This document shows positions 37,749 through 46,791 of a DNA stretch of 64,000 nucleotides, piece by piece. Under the pieces are notes generated by a model. It made no database searches, was not told where the DNA came from, and saw only the letters and a list, made by a program, of their open reading frames with translations. Within the stretch, counting starts at the first letter, position 1. The number at the start of each line of letters is the position of its first letter. This DNA comes from Streptomyces phaeoluteigriseus. GTDB lineage: Bacteria; Actinomycetota; Actinomycetes; Streptomycetales; Streptomycetaceae. The DNA is taken from assembly GCF_001896135.2 (NCBI RefSeq), contig NZ_MPOH02000014.1, positions 1 to 64,000 on the forward strand, in the 5' to 3' direction. The translations under genes were made by a program, and so were the position numbers.

Positions 37749-37782
37749 GGCCCCGGAGAGGAATCCCCCGCTCTCCGGGGCC
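37749..37782. terminator. Strong terminator between convergent genes
   Basis: Perfect 12-bp stem GGCCCCGGAGAG/CTCTCCGGGGCC with a 10-nt loop, downstream of the thioesterase (minus) and of the DUF4097 gene (plus). Confidence 0.85.
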
Positions 37783-37863
37783 TGCACTTCTCCACGGGGC
37801 AGCCGCACCCACGATGCCGGGCCGCACCGGGCCGGCGATGACGCGGCCCGGCCTGTCGCGACG

Positions 37864-38634
37864 TCAGGAGGCCGCGCGGATACGGTACTTGATGCGGCCC
37901 AGCACATCCCCCATGTCGGCCAGCAGCGCGTGCTCCTCGGCCCTGAGGTAGAAATGTCCACCGGGCAGCACCCGGAGCCGGAAGGCGTCGTGCGTCAGGT
38001 CCGCCCAGCCGCGCATCTGCTCCGGGGTCACTTCGGAATCGTCCTCACCGGTGTAGCCGTACACCGGACAGTCGAGCGGGGGCCGGTGGCCACCGGGATA
38101 GTCGTCCACCATCCGGTAGTCCGCGCGGACCGCCGGGAGCAGGACCTCCCGCAGGTCGGGTTCCGCGAAGACCGCGGCACGGCTCTCGTCGAAGCGCACG
38201 ATGTCCGCGACGATCTCCTCGTCGGTGCCGGAGAGCTGCCGCTGGCCGTCCAGCGCATGCGGCGGACGTCTGCCGGACACGAACAGGGCGGCGGGCGGAC
38301 GCCCCCGCTTCTGGAGGCGCAGGGCCACCTCGTGCGCCACCGAAGCCCCCATGCTGTGTCCGAACAGCACCAGCCGATGCCGCGCCAACTCGCCCAGTGC
38401 GTCGGCCACTTCGTCGGCGAGGGCCTCCAGGCCGGCCGGGAACGGATCGCTGAGCCGGTCCTCCCGGCCCGGGTAGCGGACGGCGAGCACACCGACGTCC
38501 GACGGCAGTCCCTGGGGCCAGGTGCGGAACGCGCTCGTCCACCCGCCGGCGTGGGCGAAGCAGACGAGCTTCGTCCCGCACCCGTCGTCATCACGGAAGC
38601 GGCGCACCCATCGCTCCTCCGCCGGACTCCTCAT
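37864..38634 (-). CDS. Type II thioesterase
   Basis: 256-aa alpha/beta hydrolase of the RifR/GrsT editing thioesterase family. Landmarks: VCFAHAGGWTSAFRTWP near 24-40, RYPGREDRLSDPF, nucleophile GHSMGA with Ser94, and catalytic His in LPGGHFYL. It frees mis-acylated carrier proteins of NRPS/PKS lines. ATG 38634 overlaps the ornithine hydroxylase stop as ATGA, so the two are translationally coupled. A strong terminator follows, ending the biosynthetic transcript. Confidence 0.93.
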   Translation of the reverse strand: MRSPAEERWVRRFRDDDGCGTKLVCFAHAGGWTSAFRTWPQGLPSDVGVLAVRYPGREDRLSDPFPAGLEALADEVADALGELARHRLVLFGHSMGASVAHEVALRLQKRGRPPAALFVSGRRPPHALDGQRQLSGTDEEIVADIVRFDESRAAVFAEPDLREVLLPAVRADYRMVDDYPGGHRPPLDCPVYGYTGEDDSEVTPEQMRGWADLTHDAFRLRVLPGGHFYLRAEEHALLADMGDVLGRIKYRIRAAS

Positions 38635-39980
38635 CGGACATCCGCTTTCCGCGCGCGCCGGGCGACGATCGAGTCGGCGATCTCGCCGCTGCGGACAGCG
38701 ATGTTCGACAGCAATGAGGAGGTCAGTCCGTGGGTGTGTTCCGTACCGCCCTGAAGATAGATCCCGCACCGCATCTCGGGGTCGGTGACGATGCGGTAGT
38801 CCCGCTCCATCCGGTACCGGCCCGCCTCGTCGCGCAGGCAGTGCCGGTCGAGATCGCCGAGCAGGGCTGTGGGCTCCATCCCGTGGTAACCGGTCGCGCA
38901 GACGAGAGCGTCGAATTCGAGTTCGCGCACCTCGGCGTCGGGGCCCACCTGAAGGGAGACGCGGGTCTCGACGCCTGCGCGTTTCACCCCGGTGACCCGT
39001 GTCAGATTGAGGAACTGAAGGCGTTCGACACCACGGACCTCGTCGTCGTACGACCGGCGGTACAGATCCCGGATCACCTCGTCGTCGACGACGGAGTAGT
39101 TCGTGTTGCGGTGGTACCGCCAGAACGCCTCCCGCGTCTGGTCGGTGCCGAAGTAGTAGTCGTCGACGGCCCCGGGATCGAAGATCTGATTGGCGAAGGG
39201 GGTGTCGTCCGCGACGGAATAGCCGTAGGACGGGATGACCGCCGACACCTGGGCGTGCGGCAGCTCGTCGTACAGGAACCTGGTGATCTCGGCGGCGCTC
39301 TGGCCCGCGCCGACCACCGCCACCCGTCGCAGTTCCGCGGGGTTCATCCGGCGGAACTTCTCCAGGAACTCAGAGCTGTGCCAGACCCGTTCGTCCCGTT
39401 CGGTTCCCTCGGGCATGCTCGGCACCAGACCCGTCGAGACCACCACGTTGCGTGCCTCCACCACACGACCGGCCCGGCCGGCGGCGTCCGCCACCTCCAG
39501 CCGCAGACGGTCCGACAGCTCGGGAGCGGCACCCGGCAGCAGTCGGATCGACGTCACGTCCGAGCCGTAGGCGATGCGATCGGCCACCCGTGCCTGCGCC
39601 CACTCGAGGTACTGGTGGAACTCCTGGCGCGTGGGGAAGAAGTCCTGGTTGTTGACGAACTGCGGGAGCCGCCCCGACGCGTGCAGAAAGGCGACGAAGC
39701 TGAAACTGGACGTCGGATTGCGGAAGGTGGCCAGGTCCTTCAGAAAGGAGATCTGCATGGTCGCCGACGGCAGCAGCATGTTGCGGTGCCAGCCGAACGT
39801 GGGCTGACGCTCGAAGAAGAGGGAACTGATCTCGTTCCCCTGGTCGTGCGCCCGGCCGTTCTCTCCCCCATTCGCCCGGCCATTGTCCCGGTACTCTTCC
39901 AGGGCTATGGCGAGCGACAGGTTGGACGGACCGAAACCGATTCCGACCACGTCGTAGATCTCGTGTTCACGATCACTCAT
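38631..39980 (-). CDS. L-ornithine N5-monooxygenase, second copy
   Basis: 449 aa, clearly paralogous to CchB (12776-14119). Motifs: GIGFGPSNLSLAIAL, TFGWHRNMLL, SFLKDLATFRNPTS, VVGAGQSAAEI, RNTNYSVVDD and CATGYHGMEP, then GGTEHTHGLTSSLLSN. A small insertion (about 25-45, NGRANGGENGRAH) is not in CchB. Expected product is N5-hydroxyornithine, which in piperazate pathways goes to the KtzT-type enzyme. ATG 39980 follows GGGAGA. It is coupled to the thioesterase; a 34-bp inverted repeat lies between it and the NRPS gene. Confidence 0.93.
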   Translation of the reverse strand: MSDREHEIYDVVGIGFGPSNLSLAIALEEYRDNGRANGGENGRAHDQGNEISSLFFERQPTFGWHRNMLLPSATMQISFLKDLATFRNPTSSFSFVAFLHASGRLPQFVNNQDFFPTRQEFHQYLEWAQARVADRIAYGSDVTSIRLLPGAAPELSDRLRLEVADAAGRAGRVVEARNVVVSTGLVPSMPEGTERDERVWHSSEFLEKFRRMNPAELRRVAVVGAGQSAAEITRFLYDELPHAQVSAVIPSYGYSVADDTPFANQIFDPGAVDDYYFGTDQTREAFWRYHRNTNYSVVDDEVIRDLYRRSYDDEVRGVERLQFLNLTRVTGVKRAGVETRVSLQVGPDAEVRELEFDALVCATGYHGMEPTALLGDLDRHCLRDEAGRYRMERDYRIVTDPEMRCGIYLQGGTEHTHGLTSSLLSNIAVRSGEIADSIVARRARKADVR

Positions 39981-40160
39981 AGAAAATTCTCCCGCTGGCA
40001 TGGCTGGACGATGCGCTGCCCGCATCTTCGACCGGCAATACTCCGCTCCCAGAAGGACCGACGTCAGGGCGGGCATGAATTTTCATCGGTCGCGCCGCCA
40101 ACGTAGACCGGCACGGTGAACCATTCAAGTACACCGGACTTTCGGCGAATCCATGGGACC

Positions 40161-40194
40161 GTGCATTACTGTCCGCGCGGCGACAGTAATGCAC
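40161..40194. promoter_or_regulatory. 34-bp inverted repeat between NRPS and hydroxylase genes
   Basis: Perfect 13-bp arms GTGCATTACTGTC/GACAGTAATGCAC with an 8-nt GC spacer. It lies 43 bp beyond the NRPS stop and about 180 bp before the hydroxylase start. The AT-rich arms suggest a protein-binding site more than a terminator, but either is possible. Confidence 0.6.
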
Positions 40195-40236
40195 ACACGT
40201 AAGCGCCGGTTTTCCCGCGCTCCCGGTGGACACCTC

Positions 40237-43200
40237 TCAGAGAACTTCGCCGTTCTTCGTCCTCTTGCGCAGAGCCGGCCTGCTCGACCGGGACAGGTTC
40301 TCCCACATGTCCGACAGACCGGCGATCGTGCGCGCCGCGAACAACGTGCGGATGGACACCTCCTGGTTCAACTCCGCCCGGATCAGGCCGACCAGCCTGA
40401 TCGCCCGCAGCGAGTTGCCACCGGCGTCGAAGAAGTCGTCGTCGATACCCACCCGGTCGACCTCGAGCACGTCGGCGAACGCCTCGGCCAGGACCCGCTC
40501 GTTGCGGTTGCGCGGTGCCCGGTACGACCCGTCGTCGAAAGCGGGCTCGGGCAGCGACGCCCGGTCCACCCTTCCGCCCACCGTCACCGGCAGGCGTTCC
40601 AGCACCACGAACACGGACGGCACCAGGGCCTCCGGCAACCGTCCCGCGACGAACCGGCGCAGCTCGTCACCCGAGAGGTCGCCCTGGCCGCCGACCGGAA
40701 CCACATGGGCCACCAGCCGCTGCTGCCCGGAGTCGTCCTCGCCGACGGTCACCACCGACTGCCGCAGCCCGGGGTGCTCGGACAACGCGCTTTCGACCTC
40801 GGCCGGTTCGACCCGGACACCCCTCATCTCCACCCGGGGCTCGGCCCGTCCCAGGTATTCGAGCCGGCGTCGCCGCCCCACCGCACCCGGTCCCCGGTCC
40901 GGTGCATGAGCCCGCCCGCGGGGCCGAAGGGACAGGGCACGAACCGCTCCGCGGTCCGTCCGGGGCGCCCGGGATAGCCGCGTGCCACGCCGGGGCCGGC
41001 CACGTACAGCTCTCCGGCCACGCCGACGGGGACCGGCGCCAGCCCCGGGCCCAGGACGTAGAGGGCGGTGTTGTCCATCGGGCGGCCGATCAGGCCTGCC
41101 TGGTGCGTCGGTCCGTCCGCGGCCAGACGGTTGTACGCGGCGAACACGGTCGCTTCCGCCGGACCGTGAGCGGCGACGATCGTCAGCTCGGGGCAGGCCT
41201 CCCGCACCCGGCGCACCGCGGCCGCGGACACGCGGTCACCACCGGTCCACACCTCCCGCAGCCCGGCGACGGACTCGGGGCCTTCCGCTGCGACCGCCGA
41301 GAACAGGCCCGCGGGCAGCCACACCGTGGAGACCTCGTTCGCCGCCCGCAACCGGGTCAGGGCATCGATGTCCATGTCCCCCGGAGGGGCCACGAGCACC
41401 CGGCCGCCGTTCAGCAGAGGCATCCACAGTTCGAAGGGGAGCGCGTCGGAGGTGTGCGGCGAATGCCACAGCACCGTGCGGTGGCCGCCTTCCCGCCAGT
41501 GGCGGTCCATGACGAACCGCTCCATGTTCCGGTGCGTCACGGCGACTCCGGTGGCCTCACCGGTCGGGCCGGTGCCGTACATCACAGCCAGCAGGTTGTC
41601 CCGACGCGCCGGGCCCGGAACCCCCCGGGCGCCGTCACCGTCACTGTCGTCACCGTCGGCGGTGTTGTCCGACCAGACGTCGTCGAACAGGACCGCCGGG
41701 ACGTCCAGTTCGGCGGAGAGCGCGGCGGCCGTCGCCGCGTCGATGAGCAGGAGGCGGGCCGAGGCATCGCTGACCACCGGCTTGATCCGCTCCGCCGGGG
41801 ACGCCGGGTCGATCGGCAGGTACGCTCCGCCCGCTTTCACCACCCCCAGCAGGGCGACGACCAGCTCCACCGATCGGGGCATCGCCACCGCCACGACCGT
41901 CTCGGGTCCGACCTGCCGACGCCGCAGCGCCTCGGCCAGCCGGCCCGACCGCTCGTCCAGTTCACGGTAGGAGACCGCCGAGTCCCCGGACACCAGCGCG
42001 ACGGCATCGGGAGCCTGCTCCACCTGGCGGGCGAACAGCTCCGCAACCGTCAACCCCGGGACCGGCACGCAGGTGTCGTTCGGTGCGGTCAGCACCCGGT
42101 CCCGCTCGGCACCGCTCACCACGTCCAGCGCACCGACCGGGAGCTGCGGATCGGCGGCCACCAGGGCACGGATGTACGCGATCAGGTCCTCGCCGACGAA
42201 GCGCAGCTCCGCGCGCGAGTACAGGCCCGCCGGGGCGTCGAGCCGGACGAACAGGTCGCTGTCGGCGCTCCCGTCGGTGCACACGCCGATCGACAGTTCG
42301 TCGAAGGTCCCGGTGGTCGCGCCGAAGTAGCGCGCCGGAGCGTCGGCGAAGTGGAGTTGCTCCACGAACTCCACGATGTTGAGGACGGCGCCGTAACTGC
42401 CCCGACCGCTCAGGACGGTTCCGCTCGCGCGCTGGATGTCGGAGTAGTGGCAGGCGGTGTGCCCGAAGATCTCGTACGTCTCGTCCACCACCGCGTCGGC
42501 GATCTCGCCGATGGTCGCGCCGAGCGGAATCCGCATCCGCACCGGTACCACGTTCACCGCCAGACCGGGGGTCCTGCTCGCGGCCCCGCCCCGGTTGCCC
42601 ACGGCCAGCGAGAGAAGGAACTCCGGACGGTCGCAGCGGTGCCGGAAGTACGTCGCCGCGGCCGCGGTCAGCAGCGACGACATCCACACGCCCAGGGACT
42701 TCGCGGTCTCGGTCCAGGCGTCCGCCTCGGCGCGCGGAACGGTCAGCGTACGGCTCACCATGCCGATGGATTCGGCCAGTTCGCCCCAGCGGTCGGCACT
42801 GCCCAGCGGTGCGCGGAGCGCGGTCCGCGTCGCGTCGGACAGGGCGACGCGCGGAACCTGCGCGGGCGGCGGCGCATCCGCCAGGTAGTCGCGCCAGAAC
42901 GCGGTGTCCTCGGTGAACTGCGGGGAGTCGCCGTAGTCCGCCGCTGCGGCGGCGAACGACTCGGCATCCCACGGGTACGCCGGCTCCGGTACCTCCGCCC
43001 CCCGCACCAGCGCCGTGTACACCTCGGCGAGGCGCCCCGACAGCAGGCCACCCGCGCCGTACCCGTCCGAGACGAGGTGGTGATAGGTGATCACCACAAG
43101 GGAGCGGGCCGCGGCGAGTCTGACCACACCCAGTCGGAACAGCAGGTCGCGCTCCAGGTCGTACCGCTGCCCCACCACGTCGGCCAGCGCTTCGCGCGCC

Positions 43201-43487
43201 GCCTGCTCGGGATCGGCCTCGGTGCTCAGATCCAGGAAGAACGGCCGCCAGTCACCCAGTTCCCTCGGCACCATCCGCAGTTCGCCGCCGTCGTCGACGA
43301 AGCCGAGGCGCAGCACTTCCGCCTCGCCCATCACCTTCAGGAATGCGGATTCCATGATGGCGGCGTCCAGCTCACCGTCCACATCCCACATCGTCATGGC
43401 GTGGTTCAGCGTGTCGGGAGACATTTTCTGCGCAAGCCACATCCCTTTATGCGCGGACGACGCACCGAACGAAGGCACACGGATCAT
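40237..43487 (-). CDS. Single-module NRPS (C-A-PCP) with a frameshift and unusual A-domain motifs
   Basis: About 1,083 aa after correcting one missing base at the G run 40876-40879, between A7 (HRTGDRVRW) and A8 (VEMRGVRVEP). Condensation domain residues 5-430 with HHLVSDG; adenylation about 470-990; PCP about 1000-1070 with GGNSLRAI. There is no thioesterase; the C-terminus is basic. The A domain departs from consensus: A3 reads YGTGPTGEATGVAVTH instead of TSGSTGxPKG, and A10 reads VGGRVDR with Arg for the catalytic Lys. My reading of the pocket is D-A-F-W-W-G-A-V-F, nearest to small aliphatic codes. Start may be ATG 43487 or GTG 43478, which better fits AGGGG at 43488-43492. Confidence 0.87.
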
Positions 43488-43536
43488 CCCCTAAGCGAAC
43501 AGGCCCGGAAACAGAAGGAATTCACAGATCACTTCC

Positions 43537-43565
43537 ACCCTCACGGAGGTGACTCGGCCGATCAA
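43537..43565 (-). promoter_or_regulatory. Predicted promoter of the NRPS gene
   Basis: Minus strand: TTGATC (43565-43560), 17-nt spacer, GAGGGT (43542-43537), overlapping the imperfect inverted repeat CACTTCC...GGAGGTG. It aligns with the monooxygenase promoter at 27113-27141, including GTCGTCTTGA just at the -35. Confidence 0.6.
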
Positions 43566-43611
43566 GACGACGAGGAGCCCGGGCGGGCCATGCCGCCGGC
43601 CACCTTGCGGT

Positions 43612-43627
43612 GTCCCGCCGGCGGGAC
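43612..43627. promoter_or_regulatory. Cluster palindrome, site 5
   Basis: Perfect GTCCCGCCGGCGGGAC, identical to site 1, 46 nt upstream of the predicted NRPS -35 and 38 bp after the PKS stop at 43666. Confidence 0.75.
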
Positions 43628-43665
43628 GGTCCCACGGAGCGCGACGGCGGCTCGCGCGCGGGGAG

Positions 43666-46600
43666 TCACCGCGGATCGCGTCGGGCCATCGAGGTCACGA
43701 TGTGGCCCGCGATCAGTCTCGGTGACGGGTACCGCAGCACCAGGTTCGCCCTCAGCTTGAGCCCGGTCGACGCGGCGAGGCGTTTGCTCAGCTCCACCGA
43801 CAGCAGCGAGTCGAATCCGATCTCCTTGAAGCCCTGGTCCGGGTCGACGGTCGCACCGGAGGGGTGTCCGAGCACGACGGCGACCCGCTCGAGGACATGG
43901 TCCAGCACGAGTGCCTCCGCCTCGCCGTCGGGAAGGGCGGAAAGCCTGTCCGACAGGGGGACGAGGCGATCGTCGCCCGCGGGCGACTCCGTGGCGGGCA
44001 CTTCCGCCGAGACCGCCGCGTGCGTGGAGTTCAGCCAGTACCGCTGCCGCTGGAACGCGTAGGTCGGCAGATCCACCCGCCGGCGCACTCCGAACACGGC
44101 CTCCCAGTCCACCTCCCCGCCCCGGACGTGGAGTTGGGCCAGCGACCCGACCACGGCCTCGGCTTCCCCCCGGTCCCGCCGCGCCGACGACAGGACCAGG
44201 GCGTCGTCGACCTCCTCGACCATCTCCTGCACCGGAACGGTCAGGACAGGGTGCGGGCTCATCTCGATGAACACCCGGAACCCGTCGTCGACCAGTCGCC
44301 GGACCGAAGAGGCGAAGAGGACCTTCTCGCGCAGGTTGTCGTACCAGTAGTCGGCGTTCAGCTCCGCGGTGTCGATCACCTCGCCGAACAGGGTGGAACA
44401 GAAGGGCAGCGTCGACGTCTTCGGGCTCAGGTCGGACAGCGGTTCGATCACCTGGTCGCGCACCCGGGCCACCTGATGGGAATGGGACGCGTAGTCGACC
44501 GAGATTCTGCGGGCCTGCACACCTTCCGCCTTCATCTTCTCGACGAATTCGTCGAGCGCGTCCGGTTCCCCGGACACCACCACCGAGCGGGGTCCGTTGA
44601 CGACGGCGATGCTCAGCCGGTCGCTCCACGGAGTCAGACGTGCCTCCACGAGGTCCGCGGACTCCACGACCGACGCCATCCCGCCGTGACCGATCAGACC
44701 CACCAGGGCCTTGCTGCGCAGCGCCACGATCTTGGTGGCGTCCCGCAAGGACAACGCACCGCACACGTGGGCGGCCGCTATCTCGCCCTGGCTGTGTCCC
44801 ACCACCGCGGCCGGTTCCACACCCCAGGACCGCCACATCGCGGCCATGGACACCATCACCGAGAACAGCGCCGGCTGAACCACGTCCACCCGGTCCAGTG
44901 CCGGCGCCCCCTCCACGCCGCGCACCACGTCGAGCAGCGACCAGTCGACCCACTCCGTCAGGGCGGCCGCGCACGCGTCGAGCGTCCGCGCGAAGACGGG
45001 GAAGGTGTCGTACAACTGCCGGCCCATACCGACCCACTGCGACCCCTGCCCCGGGAACATGAAGACGACACCGCCGAGGTTTCCGGCGACCCCACGCACC
45101 ACCGCGGCGGACTCGGCCCCGTCGCCCAGCGACGCCAGACCGCTCAGCAACTCCTCCCGGCCGCGGCCCAGCACCACCGCACGATGGTCGAACCGCGCCC
45201 GGGACGACACCAGCGACCAGCCGATATCGGCGGCGTCCGCGCCCGGGGCGGCGGCCGCGAAGTCACGCAGCCTGTCCGCCTGCCGCTCCACGGCTGCCGC
45301 GTTCCTGCCCGACAGCACCCACGGCACCAGCCCGCCGGCCACCGCCGGGCCCGGACCGCCCTCACCCGCCCGCTCCGACGGCGGTTCCTCTTCGAGGATC
45401 ACGTGCGCGTTGGTGCCGCTGACTCCGAACGACGACACCCCGGCCCGCCGCGGACCGTCACCTCGGGTCCACTCACGCCCCTCCACGAGCAGTTCGACCG
45501 CACCGGAGGACCAGTCCACGTGCGGCGAGGGAGCGTCCACGTGCAAGGTCTTCGGCAGGAACCCGTGGCGCATGGCCATCACCGCCTTGATGACCCCGGC
45601 GACCCCGGCGGCGGCCTGGGCGTGACCGATGTTCGACTTCATGGACCCCAGCCAGAGCGGCCTGCCCTCGGCCCGGCCCTGCCCGTACGCCGCCAGCAGG
45701 GCACCGGCCTCGATGGGGTCCCCCAGCACGGTTCCGGTGCCGTGGGCCTCGACCAGGTCCACCTCGGAGGCAGCGACCCCCGCGTTCGCCAGCGCCTGCC
45801 GGATCACCCTCTCCTGGGCGCGGCCGTTGGGAGCGGTCAGTCCGTTGCTGGCCCCGTCCTGGTTCACCGCGGTACCGCGGACGACCGCCAGCACCGGGTG
45901 GCCGTTGCGGCGCGCGTCGGACAGGCGCTCGAGGAGCAGCACACCGACTCCCTCGGCCCAGCCGGTGCCGTCCGCACCGTCCGCGAAGGACCTGCACCGG
46001 CCGTCGGCCGACAGGCCGCGCTGCCGGGAGAACTCCACGAAGATCGCGGGCGTCGACATCACCAACGCCCCGCCCGCCAGCGCGAGCGAGCACTCCCCCG
46101 CACGCAGTGACTGCACCGCCAGGTGCAGGGCCACCAGGGACGACGAACACGCCGTGTCGACCGACACCGTCGGCCCGGTCAGCCCCAGCTCGTACGCCAC
46201 CCGGCCGGACGCGACGCTCAGCGCGCTCCCCTGCATCAGGTAGCCCTCCAGCTCGTTGCCGCTCCCCTCCAGGAAGCGCGAGCCGTACTCGGACGAGCTG
46301 ACTCCGGTGAAGACGCCGACGTCGGTCCCGCGCACCCGCGCGGGGACGATGCCCGCCCGCTCGAAGGCCTCCCACGACGTCTGCAGCAACAGGCGCTGCT
46401 GCGGGTCGATCGCCAACGCCTCACGGGGGCTGATGCCGAAGAACTCGGCGTCGAAGTCGGCCACGTCCGTCAGGAACCCTCCGTGACGCACGTACGAGCT
46501 GCCGACCGTGTCGGGATCCGGGTCGTACACGTCCCGCCAGCCGCGGTCCGCCGGGAACTCGTCCACGGCGTCCACACCGCCGCGGACCATGTCCCACAGG

Positions 46601-46791
46601 TCCTCGGGCGATGCCACACCGCCCGGGTAGCGGCAGGCCATGGCGACCACGGCGATCGGCTCGACGCGCCCGGCCTTCAGGGCGTCGTTCTCCTGCCGGA
46701 GGCGGTCGCGTTCCTCCAGCAGTGTGCGGAGCGCCCGTTGGACCCGGTCCGCGCCGTCCGCCGCGCGATCCGCGGAGTCGTTCATGGTCAC
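43666..46791 (-). CDS. Modular type I PKS, KS-AT-ACP
   Basis: 1,041 aa: N-terminal coiled-coil docking helix (RVQRALRTLLEERDRLRQEN), KS about 44-470 with VDTACSSS (Cys215), EAHGTGT and SNIGHAQ, AT about 560-870 with GHSQGE and a YASH specificity motif (methylmalonyl-CoA by the usual rule), and ACP about 955-1035 with GFDSLLSVEL. No reductive domains, so the beta-keto group is kept after this extension. The start is GTG 46791, overlapping the upstream PKS stop as GTGA (ATG 46785 is also possible). The NRPS follows after 178 bp. Confidence 0.95.
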   Translation of the reverse strand: MTMNDSADRAADGADRVQRALRTLLEERDRLRQENDALKAGRVEPIAVVAMACRYPGGVASPEDLWDMVRGGVDAVDEFPADRGWRDVYDPDPDTVGSSYVRHGGFLTDVADFDAEFFGISPREALAIDPQQRLLLQTSWEAFERAGIVPARVRGTDVGVFTGVSSSEYGSRFLEGSGNELEGYLMQGSALSVASGRVAYELGLTGPTVSVDTACSSSLVALHLAVQSLRAGECSLALAGGALVMSTPAIFVEFSRQRGLSADGRCRSFADGADGTGWAEGVGVLLLERLSDARRNGHPVLAVVRGTAVNQDGASNGLTAPNGRAQERVIRQALANAGVAASEVDLVEAHGTGTVLGDPIEAGALLAAYGQGRAEGRPLWLGSMKSNIGHAQAAAGVAGVIKAVMAMRHGFLPKTLHVDAPSPHVDWSSGAVELLVEGREWTRGDGPRRAGVSSFGVSGTNAHVILEEEPPSERAGEGGPGPAVAGGLVPWVLSGRNAAAVERQADRLRDFAAAAPGADAADIGWSLVSSRARFDHRAVVLGRGREELLSGLASLGDGAESAAVVRGVAGNLGGVVFMFPGQGSQWVGMGRQLYDTFPVFARTLDACAAALTEWVDWSLLDVVRGVEGAPALDRVDVVQPALFSVMVSMAAMWRSWGVEPAAVVGHSQGEIAAAHVCGALSLRDATKIVALRSKALVGLIGHGGMASVVESADLVEARLTPWSDRLSIAVVNGPRSVVVSGEPDALDEFVEKMKAEGVQARRISVDYASHSHQVARVRDQVIEPLSDLSPKTSTLPFCSTLFGEVIDTAELNADYWYDNLREKVLFASSVRRLVDDGFRVFIEMSPHPVLTVPVQEMVEEVDDALVLSSARRDRGEAEAVVGSLAQLHVRGGEVDWEAVFGVRRRVDLPTYAFQRQRYWLNSTHAAVSAEVPATESPAGDDRLVPLSDRLSALPDGEAEALVLDHVLERVAVVLGHPSGATVDPDQGFKEIGFDSLLSVELSKRLAASTGLKLRANLVLRYPSPRLIAGHIVTSMARRDPR

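Larger units (their letters stand above)
37453..37863. other. Convergent intergenic region between DUF4097 and thioesterase genes
   Basis: 411 bp without a convincing gene. It holds a 7-bp-arm inverted repeat at 37526-37542 and the hairpin terminator at 37749-37782. Confidence 0.55.
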
